Shown piece by piece: positions 1 to 8,076 of a DNA stretch of 64,000 nt; the first letter of the stretch is position 1, and the number at the start of each line of letters is the position of its first letter. Origin of the DNA: Paenibacillus xylanilyticus (GTDB taxonomy: Bacteria > Bacillota > Bacilli > Paenibacillales > Paenibacillaceae). The notes under the pieces are model-generated. The model saw nothing but the letters and a program-made list of their open reading frames with translations, was not told where the DNA came from and searched no databases. The stretch is taken from positions 4,281,001 through 4,345,000 of the forward strand of contig NZ_CP044310.1 of assembly GCF_009664365.1 (NCBI RefSeq). The letters run 5' to 3'. The translations under genes were made by a program, and so were the position numbers.

Positions 1-421
1 AAAGCTCAAGCATGGCACGATCACGCACCCCTTGGGCAGAGCGAGTATCGGGCGAGGCCAGAAGGAGTTCAATTTCATCCACCGTTAATACCTGTGGCGG
101 GGTTTTATCCGCTTTCGGAGCCTCGACATCAAACGTTGGATCCTGCAGAATCTCGCCACGGCGCATCAAAAAATGAAAATAGGAACGCAAGGATACCACG
201 CTGCGAGCAATAGTCGCATTGGCACGCCCCGCCTGCTTCAGTTTGCCGATAAACAAAATAACATGAGTACGACGCACCTGCCCTGCCTCACGAATACCGT
301 ATTCCTTATCTGCAAATTCGATGAACTTGTCCACGTCTCGAAGATACGACTCCAGCGTACTGCTTGACATCCCTTTATCTTCTTCCAAGTATAAGGCATA
401 GGGGTGTATCGTCTGTCTCAT
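1..421 (-). CDS. xerD: Tyrosine recombinase XerD (N-terminal part)
   Basis: The reading frame starts at the ATG at 421 and runs off the left edge, so only about 140 residues are seen. They begin MRQTIHPYALYLEEDKGMS and form the SAM-like N-terminal DNA-binding domain of a site-specific tyrosine recombinase; the catalytic domain lies outside the window. XerD works with XerC at dif to resolve chromosome dimers. The neighbours DUF4227 and fur downstream-to-upstream match the xerD-yqzK-fur order of Bacillales, which separates it from XerC or a phage integrase. Confidence 0.85.
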   Translation of the reverse strand, partial: MRQTIHPYALYLEEDKGMSSSTLESYLRDVDKFIEFADKEYGIREAGQVRRTHVILFIGKLKQAGRANATIARSVVSLRSYFHFLMRRGEILQDPTFDVEAPKADKTPPQVLTVDEIELLLASPDTRSAQGVRDRAMLEL

Positions 422-495
422 GTACAACGCTCCTCATCTGACAGCATTGCCGAACTGGCAACCTGCTTCCGTATTTGCATCCCTGGCTGTCCGGA

Positions 496-738
496 CTACT
501 CTCCATACCAATAAAACAAACGGAGTCTCTCCGCCAGCGTAAGACGTGCTTCTCCATTGCCTGGCCAATCCGTCTCCTGAAAGACTTTGACTGCATTTCC
601 TGTAGGCATCTGATACTGATCCACAGGTGAGATCCAGCCGTTGAACAAATCCAGAACATGATAGAACAGATAAACCAATCCTGCAAAAACTATAATAAAT
701 CGTATAAAACGAAGCCCTCGGCGCAGTGAAATAATCAT
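496..738 (-). CDS. DUF4227 (YqzK-like) small membrane protein
   Basis: An 80-residue protein with one N-terminal membrane helix (about residues 10-32, rich in I, V, F and L) followed by a short soluble tail ending LRLFYWYGE. The size, the single helix and the position between fur and xerD match the DUF4227/YqzK family of Bacillales. Its function is unknown. It lies 75 bases upstream of xerD on the same strand and is probably co-transcribed with it. Confidence 0.75.
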   Translation of the reverse strand: MIISLRRGLRFIRFIIVFAGLVYLFYHVLDLFNGWISPVDQYQMPTGNAVKVFQETDWPGNGEARLTLAERLRLFYWYGE

Positions 739-854
739 GGGTTGTCCCCCTCCTGGTTTGAATCCAATTCATCTAGAATCAGGGTATGACGACAAACACA
801 GGAATATGACATTTGAGATGCCATCAGAGATAACCTTACATCATGTACTGGACC

Positions 855-891
855 AAAAAAGCTCTCCCGTCAAAACCGCCGGTGAGAGCTT
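855..891 (-). terminator. Intrinsic terminator of fur
   Basis: On the minus strand AGCTCTC pairs with GAGAGCT across a GC-rich loop and is followed by a run of six T. It lies just after the fur stop codon, so fur appears to be a single-gene transcript. Confidence 0.75.
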
Positions 892-905
892 GAAGATATG
901 CTATG

Positions 906-1373
906 TTATTCTTCATCTTTGGGCTTCTGGTCATTTTTAGCTTTGCAACGATAACAAATCCCATGAAAATCCAGTCGGTGATCTACTACCGAAAAGTTAA
1001 ATTCCCGCTCCAGACGCTCTTCAAGCGGTCCAAGCCAGTCTTCACGTATTTCATCCATACTTCCGCATTGAACGCAAATTAAGTGATGATGGTGATGCTT
1101 GGATGTATCTCCGCGCAGATCATAACGCGCTACACCGTCGCCGAAGTTGATTTTCTCTACAACATGCAGCTCACTCAGCAGTTCGAGGGTACGGTACACG
1201 GTTGCCAGACCGATTTCGGGAGCTTTTTCTTTAACGAGCATGAATACGTCTTCCGCACTCAGATGATCTTCTTCATTCTCAAGAAGTACTCTTACGGTGG
1301 CTTCCCGCTGGGGCGTTAATTTATAACCTTGGGACTGTAGTTGCTGCTTAATTTTATCGATCCGTGCTTCCAT
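906..1373 (-). CDS. fur: Ferric uptake regulator Fur
   Basis: A 155-residue Fur-family repressor: winged helix in the N-terminal half (LTPQREATVRVLL, then ATVYRTLELL), a histidine cluster HHHHH at 93-97, and two Cys pairs at C100/C103 and C140/C143 for structural zinc. Length and motifs fit Fur better than PerR or Zur, and the position next to DUF4227 and xerD is that of Fur itself in Bacillales. With iron bound it blocks iron-uptake genes; a strong Fur box occurs in this window before the flavoprotein at 15740-16777. The start is supported by a GGGGGAGGGAG ribosome site. Confidence 0.92.
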   Translation of the reverse strand: MEARIDKIKQQLQSQGYKLTPQREATVRVLLENEEDHLSAEDVFMLVKEKAPEIGLATVYRTLELLSELHVVEKINFGDGVARYDLRGDTSKHHHHHLICVQCGSMDEIREDWLGPLEERLEREFNFSVVDHRLDFHGICYRCKAKNDQKPKDEE

Positions 1374-1427
1374 TTTCTCCCTCCCCCTAGGAAATCACTG
1401 CACACTGCAACTTAACCCACTTCTTTC

Positions 1428-1457
1428 ATTATAGGGGGAGTGCGTAATTAAAGTCAA
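1428..1457 (-). promoter_or_regulatory. SigA-type promoter of fur
   Basis: On the minus strand TTGACT (1457-1452) and TATAAT (1433-1428) are separated by 18 bases and lie about 55 bases upstream of the fur ATG. No Fur box is seen here. Confidence 0.7.
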
Positions 1458-1481
1458 CATTTTACACTGTCCGTTGCGGCG

Positions 1482-2141
1482 CTACGCCGGGAGCAGCATT
1501 GGCGTTACCCAGCGCATCATCGCGGGTGTTACCCATGTTTCAAAAGACGCGACGCCTAACAGCAGTCCAGCCATAACCAGCGTTAACAGCACATAAGAAG
1601 CAAACGGCCTTTGTCCACCCGGCGCCCGCTGCATGAGTACACGATTCCGAATGATATATAAGGAAAAGGTCATGGCCGACACACTGCAGATCAGCAATAC
1701 CGGAATGACGAACAAATTATGCGGCGCGACGGATACCAGGGCAAACAGCAGCCCTTTCCAGGAATACTGTCCGACGAGATATCCAACGGTAAATCCTATC
1801 AGCACTCCTTTTAGAAAATCCAAAACCAATATCCCCGGCAATCCGATGACGGACAGGCCCAGTATCCAGATAAGGCCAACCCATTTCAGATGAAGTATCG
1901 CTATATCCCAATAGGTTCCGGACTCGACAATCTGCCCGCTGTGCTGGACTGTCATGAAAAAATTGCCCAGATAACCCTCCAGATCCTGACGCTGTTCAAG
2001 TGACAGGGCATTCACCATCAAGGCGCCAAAAATGACACCGACCAGAAACAAGACAGCTACAAATACATATAACGAGGTTTGACCTTTGATCGTGAAGTAG
2101 GAAGAACGCATACAGGAACGTGTCCCCTTTCCGGTTATCAT
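1482..2141 (-). CDS. spoIIM: Stage II sporulation protein M
   Basis: About 219 residues with five hydrophobic segments and the family's internal block PGILVLDFLKGVLIGFTVG. SpoIIM is a membrane part of the SpoIIDMP peptidoglycan-remodelling complex that drives engulfment of the forespore. Its place next to fur is shared with other spore formers. The start is uncertain: the ATG at 2141 gives the family length, while the ATG at 2111 has a GGAAAGGGG stretch upstream but at long spacing. Confidence 0.88.
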   Translation of the reverse strand: MITGKGTRSCMRSSYFTIKGQTSLYVFVAVLFLVGVIFGALMVNALSLEQRQDLEGYLGNFFMTVQHSGQIVESGTYWDIAILHLKWVGLIWILGLSVIGLPGILVLDFLKGVLIGFTVGYLVGQYSWKGLLFALVSVAPHNLFVIPVLLICSVSAMTFSLYIIRNRVLMQRAPGGQRPFASYVLLTLVMAGLLLGVASFETWVTPAMMRWVTPMLLPA

Positions 2142-2244
2142 GCTGCAGGATCTCTAAGAAATCCACACAGTCATTCTATGAACCGAAATACGTGGGTATG
2201 ACTCCTTGTCCCGATACACGCCCTATCCTTCCCTCCTGCCTGCC

Positions 2245-3462
2245 TTAGTCCGTTTCTTTACCAGAGACCTTGCCATAGGTTCCCCCGCCTCCGGATGACA
2301 ACTCCAGTCGACCATTTCGAGCAGCAACGATAAGACTGGCCAGAACGGGTCCCACAACACTCGCAAGCTCCTCTTCGCTTGTCCGATGAAGGACATTCAT
2401 TTCGGTGCCAAAGTGTTCCAGAAGCTGACGCAGCTTCGCCTTGCCCAGTCCCGGGATAAACTCAAGCGGTACCTGATAGTGGTACGGTGGCCTGAATTCT
2501 GGTACGTGAGGGCTCTCCCGATCTGCTATGGCCAGTATACGATCCAGAACGCCCTGCACCAGCTTCATACTGCCGCAATAGGGACAGCGGTCTGCTGACA
2601 TCGCTTGTTCATCCATGATGCTGCCACAGGCTGCGCAATACGTGCGGTGATATTTGCCAAGCCTCGGGTTCAAGCCGTAATTGGCCTTGATACTTCTTCC
2701 AGCCTGCCCCTTCAATGCCATGCTGAATTCATCAAATGAAGGATGGGCAATCTGCAGCTCATTATACTCACGTCCAATTTTACCAAGGGAGTGTGCATCC
2801 GAATTGGTTAGAAAAGGGAGCTGGTCAAGCTCCTGAATGTAGCTGGCCATCGATGAGTCTGAGCTTAATCCCAGCTCCACCGCATCAATCAGGCTTGTAT
2901 CCAGTACATCCGCCATACGCGGAGCCGTGCTGCCATAGATGCCTTTGTGAGGTGTAAAGGCATGTGCGGGCACGATGAGCCCGCCACGGGCTTTTATCTC
3001 GTCCTGCATTTCGAGGGATGAGACATATACCCGTTGTGAACTGAGATTCACATTTTTCATATAACGCTGCATCCACTCCGTGAATGACTTCATCGTTGTC
3101 AGATCACGAAAGTAGGCCAGCATGTGATATTCCCGCATCTCCGGTTCGCGCAGCTCGATTTCGGTACCGAGCAGAATCGTGGTGTCCTGGTAGGCAATGC
3201 CCCCATCCTTCAGCTCCGACATCGTACCACTCTCAAGCAGCTGCTCGATATCCATCTGTACCACTGGTGAATGGCAGTCTATGACGCCGAGCAGATGAAT
3301 TCCCTTGCGCTCTGACGCTTCACGGGCAATATTCTCGAAGGTCAGATCCCGGCTGCCACTAATTTTAACAGCTTCACCGCGGGACGTACGCCCAATGTGG
3401 ATATGCAGGTCTGCGTAACAGGAATCCCACGTGTTAGACGTTGTCTGCTGATCTGGCATCAT
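2245..3462 (-). CDS. Endonuclease Q-like PHP-domain protein
   Basis: A 405-residue protein. The N-terminal PHP-type metal hydrolase domain carries DLHIH near residue 18, VIDCHSP, PAHAFTP and NSDAH. A zinc finger follows (CAAC near 276 and CPYC near 293), then a helix-hairpin-helix (FIPGLGKAKLRQLL near 335). This architecture is that of TIGR00375 proteins and endonuclease Q, which nicks DNA 5' of deaminated bases in archaea and in Bacillus pumilus. I chose the ATG at 3462, which overlaps the nudF stop codon and follows an ACAGGGCGG site; an upstream in-frame ATG at 3495 lies inside nudF. Confidence 0.8.
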   Translation of the reverse strand: MMPDQQTTSNTWDSCYADLHIHIGRTSRGEAVKISGSRDLTFENIAREASERKGIHLLGVIDCHSPVVQMDIEQLLESGTMSELKDGGIAYQDTTILLGTEIELREPEMREYHMLAYFRDLTTMKSFTEWMQRYMKNVNLSSQRVYVSSLEMQDEIKARGGLIVPAHAFTPHKGIYGSTAPRMADVLDTSLIDAVELGLSSDSSMASYIQELDQLPFLTNSDAHSLGKIGREYNELQIAHPSFDEFSMALKGQAGRSIKANYGLNPRLGKYHRTYCAACGSIMDEQAMSADRCPYCGSMKLVQGVLDRILAIADRESPHVPEFRPPYHYQVPLEFIPGLGKAKLRQLLEHFGTEMNVLHRTSEEELASVVGPVLASLIVAARNGRLELSSGGGGTYGKVSGKETD

Positions 3463-4046
3463 TAAAACCGCCCTGTCGTTTTGTACAGATCCCAAGCGTA
3501 CACAGCCATCATCGTTTTGGCATCACTGATCCGGTTCTGATCCATCAGCTGATACGCTTCCTCAAGCGTGATTTCGGATACTTCGAGAAATTCATCTTCA
3601 TCCAGTGCCATGTCTCCGGCTTCGAGCTCCTCGGCAATGTACAAGTGAATGATCTCGTCTGCGAAACCGGGTGATGTATAGAATGAACGCAGATGACGGA
3701 GCGACTTGGCTGCGTAGCCGGTTTCTTCCCGTAATTCACGAGCGGCCGCAACCTCCGGCTCTTCTCCCGGATCAAGTTTGCCTGCAGGTATTTCCACCTC
3801 GGTACGCCCCATCGCCTGACGATACTGATCAACCACCAGCATGCGATCCCCGTTCAAAGCAAGTACTGCTACCGCACCAGGGTGACGGATGATCTCACGT
3901 GAAGCTGTCTGACCATTAGGCAGCTTGACCGTATCGACCTGAAGAGAAATGACTTTTCCTTCAAAGATTGGCTTCGTCGAGACTGTTACTTCATCGAGCT
4001 TGGGATTAGACGGGTGGTTAGTACCCGTTTGGTTGGTAGGATTCAT
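3462..4046 (-). CDS. nudF: ADP-ribose pyrophosphatase (Nudix)
   Basis: A 194-residue Nudix hydrolase. The Nudix box is complete from G89 to Y111: G, five residues, E95, then R103-E104-L-R-E107-E108-T-G110. The sequence before it (VAVLALNGDRMLVVDQYR) is typical of ADP-sugar pyrophosphatases, which hydrolyse ADP-ribose to AMP and ribose 5-phosphate. The stop codon overlaps the start of the EndoQ-like gene, so the two are translationally coupled. A divergent MciZ-like gene lies upstream. Confidence 0.9.
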   Translation of the reverse strand: MNPTNQTGTNHPSNPKLDEVTVSTKPIFEGKVISLQVDTVKLPNGQTASREIIRHPGAVAVLALNGDRMLVVDQYRQAMGRTEVEIPAGKLDPGEEPEVAAARELREETGYAAKSLRHLRSFYTSPGFADEIIHLYIAEELEAGDMALDEDEFLEVSEITLEEAYQLMDQNRISDAKTMMAVYAWDLYKTTGRF

Positions 4047-4167
4047 ATAGGATCAACTCCACTTTTTCAAGATTTTATATTCACAATACGTATAATCCCC
4101 CGTTTTTTGGCATATCGTGAGCCTATAGCCTTTCGAGAAATAAAAAAACAAATCAGGGGGATATCCA

Positions 4168-4302
4168 ATGAACAGTTATGTGACATCTCAATCAGTACAT
4201 GTGGTCGGACAAGCAAGGCAAGTCCAGCTTATACTCAAGCAATGGATGCGTGAATGGGGCCCTGATGCCAAGCTGAGTGAACTGATAGCGGGACGAAAGT
4301 AA
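4168..4302 (+). CDS. mciZ: MciZ-like Z-ring inhibitor peptide
   Basis: A 44-codon frame starting MNSYVTSQSVHVVGQ and ending ELIAGRK, preceded by a good ribosome site (AGGGGG at 4155-4160, seven bases before ATG). The pattern V-x-x-V-G-x-A, then L-K and a late I, resembles MciZ of B. subtilis, a 40-residue peptide made in the mother cell that binds FtsZ and blocks Z-ring assembly during sporulation. It lies divergently from nudF. The peptide is short, so the identification rests on a loose match plus context. I did not find a convincing SigE promoter. Confidence 0.6.
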   Translation: MNSYVTSQSVHVVGQARQVQLILKQWMREWGPDAKLSELIAGRK

Positions 4303-4348
4303 TCCTTGTTGACTTTCATTTCTCCCATAAAATATAACATGAATTCGC

Positions 4349-4388
4349 AAAAAGTCCGAATCCGATGCTAACCGGTTTCGGACTTTTA
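4349..4388. terminator. Bidirectional terminator
   Basis: AAAAGTCCGAA and TTCGGACTTTT form a long hairpin with T runs in both directions. It sits between the convergent ends of the MciZ-like gene and the M20 peptidase gene. Confidence 0.75.
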
Positions 4389-4430
4389 CGTAGAGAGGCG
4401 CTTCCTTCCAAGTAACACCTCTATATATGC

Positions 4431-5564
4431 TTACTTGCTGCCAGAAGCCGTCTCCTGAATGATGGCTACGACAACCTGGGACAGTTTAACGATATCTTCC
4501 GCACGAATGCGCTCTTTCGTCGTATGAATATCCTCATAACCTACCGCCAGATTGACGGTCGGAATGTTGAAGCCATTGAAGATGTTGGCATCACTGCCAC
4601 CACCTGAAGCAAACGTACTTGTTTCCAGACCCAGGCTGCGAATCGCACGCTGCGCAAGCTGCACAACCTCATGCTCATCGTGGAACCCGAAGGCAGGATA
4701 CAAAATCTCGCTTCGGAATTCGGCTGTGGCACCATATTTGCGGCAGGTTGTTTCTAAAGCTTCACGCATCTGAGCAATTTGCTTTTCCACTTTTTCCTGC
4801 ACAATACTGCGTGCTTCCGCTTCAATCTGTACAAAATCACATACAACATTCAGTGCAGATCCGCCTTGAAACTTGCCAATATTGGCCGTAGTCTCATCAT
4901 CGATCCGTCCCAGTGTCATTGCTGCAATGGCCTTCGCCGCCACTTGGATGGCACTGATGCCATCTTCGGGGTTCACACCTGCATGTGCCGACTTCCCATA
5001 AATGTTCATCTGAATCTCGGCTCTCGCCGGGGCAGCCACACATATCGTTCCCACTGCACCATTGGAATCAAGTGCATAACCGAATTCAGCCTCAATATCT
5101 TTTGGATCCATTGCACGGGCACCGACGAGACCGGATTCTTCGCCAACGGTAATGACGAACTGAATTTTCCCGTGTGGAACCTTGTTCTCCTGAATCGCCC
5201 GAATCGCTTCAAGCAGAGCAGCAATACCTGCCTTGTCGTCTGCTCCAAGGATCGTTGTTCCATCGCTTCGAATCCAACCGTCTTCTCCTAGCTCGGGTTT
5301 GATTCCCTGTCCAGGAGTTACGGTATCCATGTGGCAGGTAAAAAAGATCGGCGCTGCCTCCGGTGCACCATCCGCTTCCCAGGTAACAATCAGGTTACCT
5401 GCTCCATGCCCGGTTTTCTCCAAGGTATCGTCCTCATATATGCTGAGACCCAGCTGGGTAAACTGTTCCTTCAATACGTTGGAGATGTTATGTTCATTCT
5501 TCGTTTCACTGTCGATCTGCACCAGTTCCATAAACTGATGTATGACACGTTCCTGTTTAATCAT
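4431..5564 (-). CDS. Peptidase T-like M20 metallopeptidase (YqjE type)
   Basis: A 377-residue M20-family enzyme. Two-metal site motifs are FTCHMDTV, GADDKAGIAALLEAI and GEESGLVG, and an internal dimerisation domain begins KSAHAGVNPEDG. The family includes peptidase T and the PepT-like protein YqjE; the substrate cannot be told from the sequence. The start is the ATG at 5564 after a GGGAGGAAAG site; an in-frame upstream ATG at 5597 has no ribosome site. A Prli42-like gene is divergent upstream. Confidence 0.85.
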   Translation of the reverse strand: MIKQERVIHQFMELVQIDSETKNEHNISNVLKEQFTQLGLSIYEDDTLEKTGHGAGNLIVTWEADGAPEAAPIFFTCHMDTVTPGQGIKPELGEDGWIRSDGTTILGADDKAGIAALLEAIRAIQENKVPHGKIQFVITVGEESGLVGARAMDPKDIEAEFGYALDSNGAVGTICVAAPARAEIQMNIYGKSAHAGVNPEDGISAIQVAAKAIAAMTLGRIDDETTANIGKFQGGSALNVVCDFVQIEAEARSIVQEKVEKQIAQMREALETTCRKYGATAEFRSEILYPAFGFHDEHEVVQLAQRAIRSLGLETSTFASGGGSDANIFNGFNIPTVNLAVGYEDIHTTKERIRAEDIVKLSQVVVAIIQETASGSK

Positions 5565-5649
5565 AGGACTTTCCTCCCTCTCATGGATACGGTACAATAC
5601 AATTAATATGCTTGTTTATTTTTCATTTGTTGAAAGGAGTTCTCTCTTC

Positions 5650-5751
5650 ATGCAAAAAAAGAAATGGTTCAAAATCGTGATCTATCTCATGCTGATTGCC
5701 ATGATCGGGTCTACCCTTTTCATCGCTCTTGAACCCCTACTATTTGGATAG
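5650..5751 (+). CDS. Prli42-like stressosome-associated membrane peptide
   Basis: A 33-residue peptide: basic start MQKKKWFKIV followed by one membrane helix and a short end. A ribosome site AAAGGAG (5633-5639) precedes the ATG. Length, basic N terminus and the IYLMLIAMIGSTL helix resemble Prli42, the miniprotein that tethers the stressosome to the membrane in Listeria and is conserved in Firmicutes. No stressosome genes are in the window, so the role is inferred from the peptide alone. Confidence 0.65.
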   Translation: MQKKKWFKIVIYLMLIAMIGSTLFIALEPLLFG

Positions 5752-5756
5752 AATCT

Positions 5757-5803
5757 GAAGCCCTTGACTGTCTGAACTAGAGACGGACAATGGCTTCTTT
5801 TTC
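5757..5803 (+). terminator. Terminator of the Prli42-like gene
   Basis: GAAGCC pairs with GGCTTC, with an inner GTCT/AGAC stem, followed by TTTTTC on the plus strand. It overlaps the 3' end of the convergent lipB gene. Confidence 0.65.
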
Positions 5804-6484
5804 GTTTCTCCAAGTCATCTCATATGGAAAAATACGTCCGAAATATGGGACAATCTGCTGGGCAACGTGCTCCACGGTGTAGGTTCTGCCGGTGATGTCC
5901 TCGAGAGAGGTCACGCCGTACTGCTCTATGCCACAAGGGATAATCCCTTGAAACCCTTCATCCTGAATACCTGAAGTAATATTAAAAGCAAAACCATGAC
6001 TCGTCACGAATCCTCGCCGATGTTTACAACGGTTAAACTTTACCCCGATGGCAGCGATCTTCATATCCCCGATCCATACTCCGGTGTATGCTTCTTTCCG
6101 GCCAGCCTCAATACCCTCATCTGCCAGGTAATCAATGATGACCTGCTCCAGATTGCGCAAATATCCATGTAAATCAAGAGCTTCATCACGGCCGAGAACG
6201 AACAGCGGATAACCAACAAGCTGACCTGGACCATGATATGTAATATCACCGCCACGATCAATTTGAAACAAGGTAATCCCCTTTGCCTCGAGCTCCTCCT
6301 TGCTGAGAAGCAGATGCTCCGGGTGATTTTGAGATCCGATTGTATATGTGGGAGGATGCTGCAGCAGAAGCATCTGCTCGATTCCCTCACCTTCGTCCAG
6401 CTGCTGTACAATTGCTTTTTGGCGGTTCCAAGCCTGTTCATAATCAAGCATCGGTATGTATGTCACATCCAGCGGCTTGTTCAT
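5777..6484 (-). CDS. lipB: Octanoyltransferase LipB
   Basis: A 235-residue protein with the family signature RGGDITYHGPGQLVGYP, the lysine region KIAAIGVKFNR and the catalytic cysteine region GIIPCGIEQYGVTSL. LipB moves octanoyl from acyl carrier protein to lipoyl domains; lipoyl synthase then adds sulfur. It follows bkdB, whose E2 product carries such a domain, which fits its substrate. The start is the ATG at 6484 after GGGTGTGGGGAAATC; an upstream in-frame ATG at 6517 lacks a site. Confidence 0.9.
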   Translation of the reverse strand: MNKPLDVTYIPMLDYEQAWNRQKAIVQQLDEGEGIEQMLLLQHPPTYTIGSQNHPEHLLLSKEELEAKGITLFQIDRGGDITYHGPGQLVGYPLFVLGRDEALDLHGYLRNLEQVIIDYLADEGIEAGRKEAYTGVWIGDMKIAAIGVKFNRCKHRRGFVTSHGFAFNITSGIQDEGFQGIIPCGIEQYGVTSLEDITGRTYTVEHVAQQIVPYFGRIFPYEMTWRNEKEAIVRL

Positions 6485-6547
6485 GATTTCCCCACACCCT
6501 TCCGCTTCATTGTCCAAACCATATTTGATCGTTTAACCGCAGACAGC

Positions 6548-6584
6548 GGGAAAAGTGCACGGCCTGTGGCACATACACTTTCCC
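6548..6584. repeat. Inverted repeat between bkdB and lipB
   Basis: GGGAAAAGTG and CACTTTCCC form a stem with a long loop. There is no T run on the minus strand, so it is not a clear terminator; it may be an mRNA processing or attenuation structure. Confidence 0.4.
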
Positions 6585-6601
6585 TTGACAACTCTATTTC
6601 A

Positions 6602-8005
6602 TTAATACACTTTTGTTTCCATATTATAACCTTCAAGGTTTTCCTTGACCCGCTGTAAGAACCGGCCGCAGATGACGCCATCCAGTATCCGATGATCCAG
6701 AGACAGACACAGGTTGGCCATTGAACGAACAGCAATCATGTCATTAATGACTACAGGCTTCTTCACGATCGATTCAAACGTGAGAATTGCCGCTTGTGGA
6801 TAGTTAATAATCGGTTGCGAAAGAATTGAACCAAACGAACCGGTATTATTGACTGTAAACGTACCACCTTGCATATGATCCAGCTTCAGAGTACCTTCAC
6901 GGGTTTTACGTGCCAAATCATCGATTTCCCGGGCCAAACCTGCGATATTACGCTGATCCGCATGTTTGATCACAGGTGTTAGTACAGAGTCTTCTGTACC
7001 TACCGCCATGGACAAGTTAATATCCCGTTTAACGATAATTTTGTCAACAGCCCAAACCGAGTTCATGATCGGGTAATCCTTAATCGCATTTACAACACCC
7101 TTCATCATGAAGGAAAGGTATGTCAGATTAATACCTTCTTTACGCTTGAACTCATCCTTGAGCTTATTGCGCAGCATAACAAGGTTGGTAACATCCACTT
7201 CAATCATGGTCCATGCGTGAGGAATTTCCGACACGCTTTGACGCATGTTTCGGGCAATGGCATTACGCACAGGAGTAACATCGATAAAATATTCCGATCT
7301 TCCCTGGCCGCCACCTTCTACTTCAATCTGCGGGATTTTCGGAGATTCCGTCAAATGAATCCCTGAATGTCTCACGGGAACGCCTGCATCCGCCGCAGAA
7401 ACCGCTTCTCTTGCGGAGATTCCCGTTTCTGCACCGCTTTTGTTCAAACCGCTAAACGGTGAAGCAGATGGACTAGCTTCAGAGGAAGATTGTGCTGACG
7501 GTATACTTGTTTGGCCACCTTGAGCGATTACAGCAAGCACATCCTTGCGTGTGATGCGTCCGCCTGCTCCTGTGCCTTGAATGGCCTGCAAGTTAAGACC
7601 ATGCTCTGCTGCAAGTGACTGTACCGCAGGAGAGTAGCGATTACGCATAGGCTGATTGGCATCATGACCTGCTGGAGTTACTGATCCTTGCTGTGCATTG
7701 TTCTGCTGGGATACTTGTGTCACTTGCTCTGCAACTTGTTCATCATCCGCAGCTGCTACCTGCATACGGCAGATGGCTTCACCAACAGCAATCGTCGTAC
7801 CTTCTTCCACCAGAAGGTCGCCCATGATTCCATCAACTGTCGATGGAATCTCTGCATTGACCTTATCGGTAATTACTTCACAGATTGGCTCGTATTGTTC
7901 AACCCGGTCGCCCGGTTTTTTTAACCATTTTCCAATGGTAGCCGAGACCAGCGATTCTGCCAGCTGCGGCATAATGACCTCGATCCATTTCATACGTTCA
8001 GCCAT
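6602..8005 (-). CDS. bkdB: Branched-chain 2-oxoacid dehydrogenase E2 (dihydrolipoyl acyltransferase)
   Basis: A 467-residue E2 protein. An N-terminal lipoyl domain has the modified lysine in ITDKVNAEIPS. A long Gln/Ser/Ala linker leads to a peripheral subunit-binding domain (NRYSPAVQSLAAEHGLN) and the C-terminal acyltransferase domain with SLDHRILDGVICG. It forms the core that passes acyl groups from E1 to CoA. The DKVNAE motif and the presence of separate E1 alpha and beta genes favour the branched-chain complex that makes precursors of iso and anteiso fatty acids. Confidence 0.9.
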   Translation of the reverse strand: MAERMKWIEVIMPQLAESLVSATIGKWLKKPGDRVEQYEPICEVITDKVNAEIPSTVDGIMGDLLVEEGTTIAVGEAICRMQVAAADDEQVAEQVTQVSQQNNAQQGSVTPAGHDANQPMRNRYSPAVQSLAAEHGLNLQAIQGTGAGGRITRKDVLAVIAQGGQTSIPSAQSSSEASPSASPFSGLNKSGAETGISAREAVSAADAGVPVRHSGIHLTESPKIPQIEVEGGGQGRSEYFIDVTPVRNAIARNMRQSVSEIPHAWTMIEVDVTNLVMLRNKLKDEFKRKEGINLTYLSFMMKGVVNAIKDYPIMNSVWAVDKIIVKRDINLSMAVGTEDSVLTPVIKHADQRNIAGLAREIDDLARKTREGTLKLDHMQGGTFTVNNTGSFGSILSQPIINYPQAAILTFESIVKKPVVINDMIAVRSMANLCLSLDHRILDGVICGRFLQRVKENLEGYNMETKVY

Positions 8006-8076
8006 TTGTTATATCACTCCAAACTTTGCTTTTAACCTTTTTTCGAATAGGTTGTCGAAACTTATATTCAACCGAA

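Noticed and set aside
4779..5291. Open frame antisense to the M20 peptidase
   Set aside because: No ribosome site and composition explained by the real gene on the other strand.
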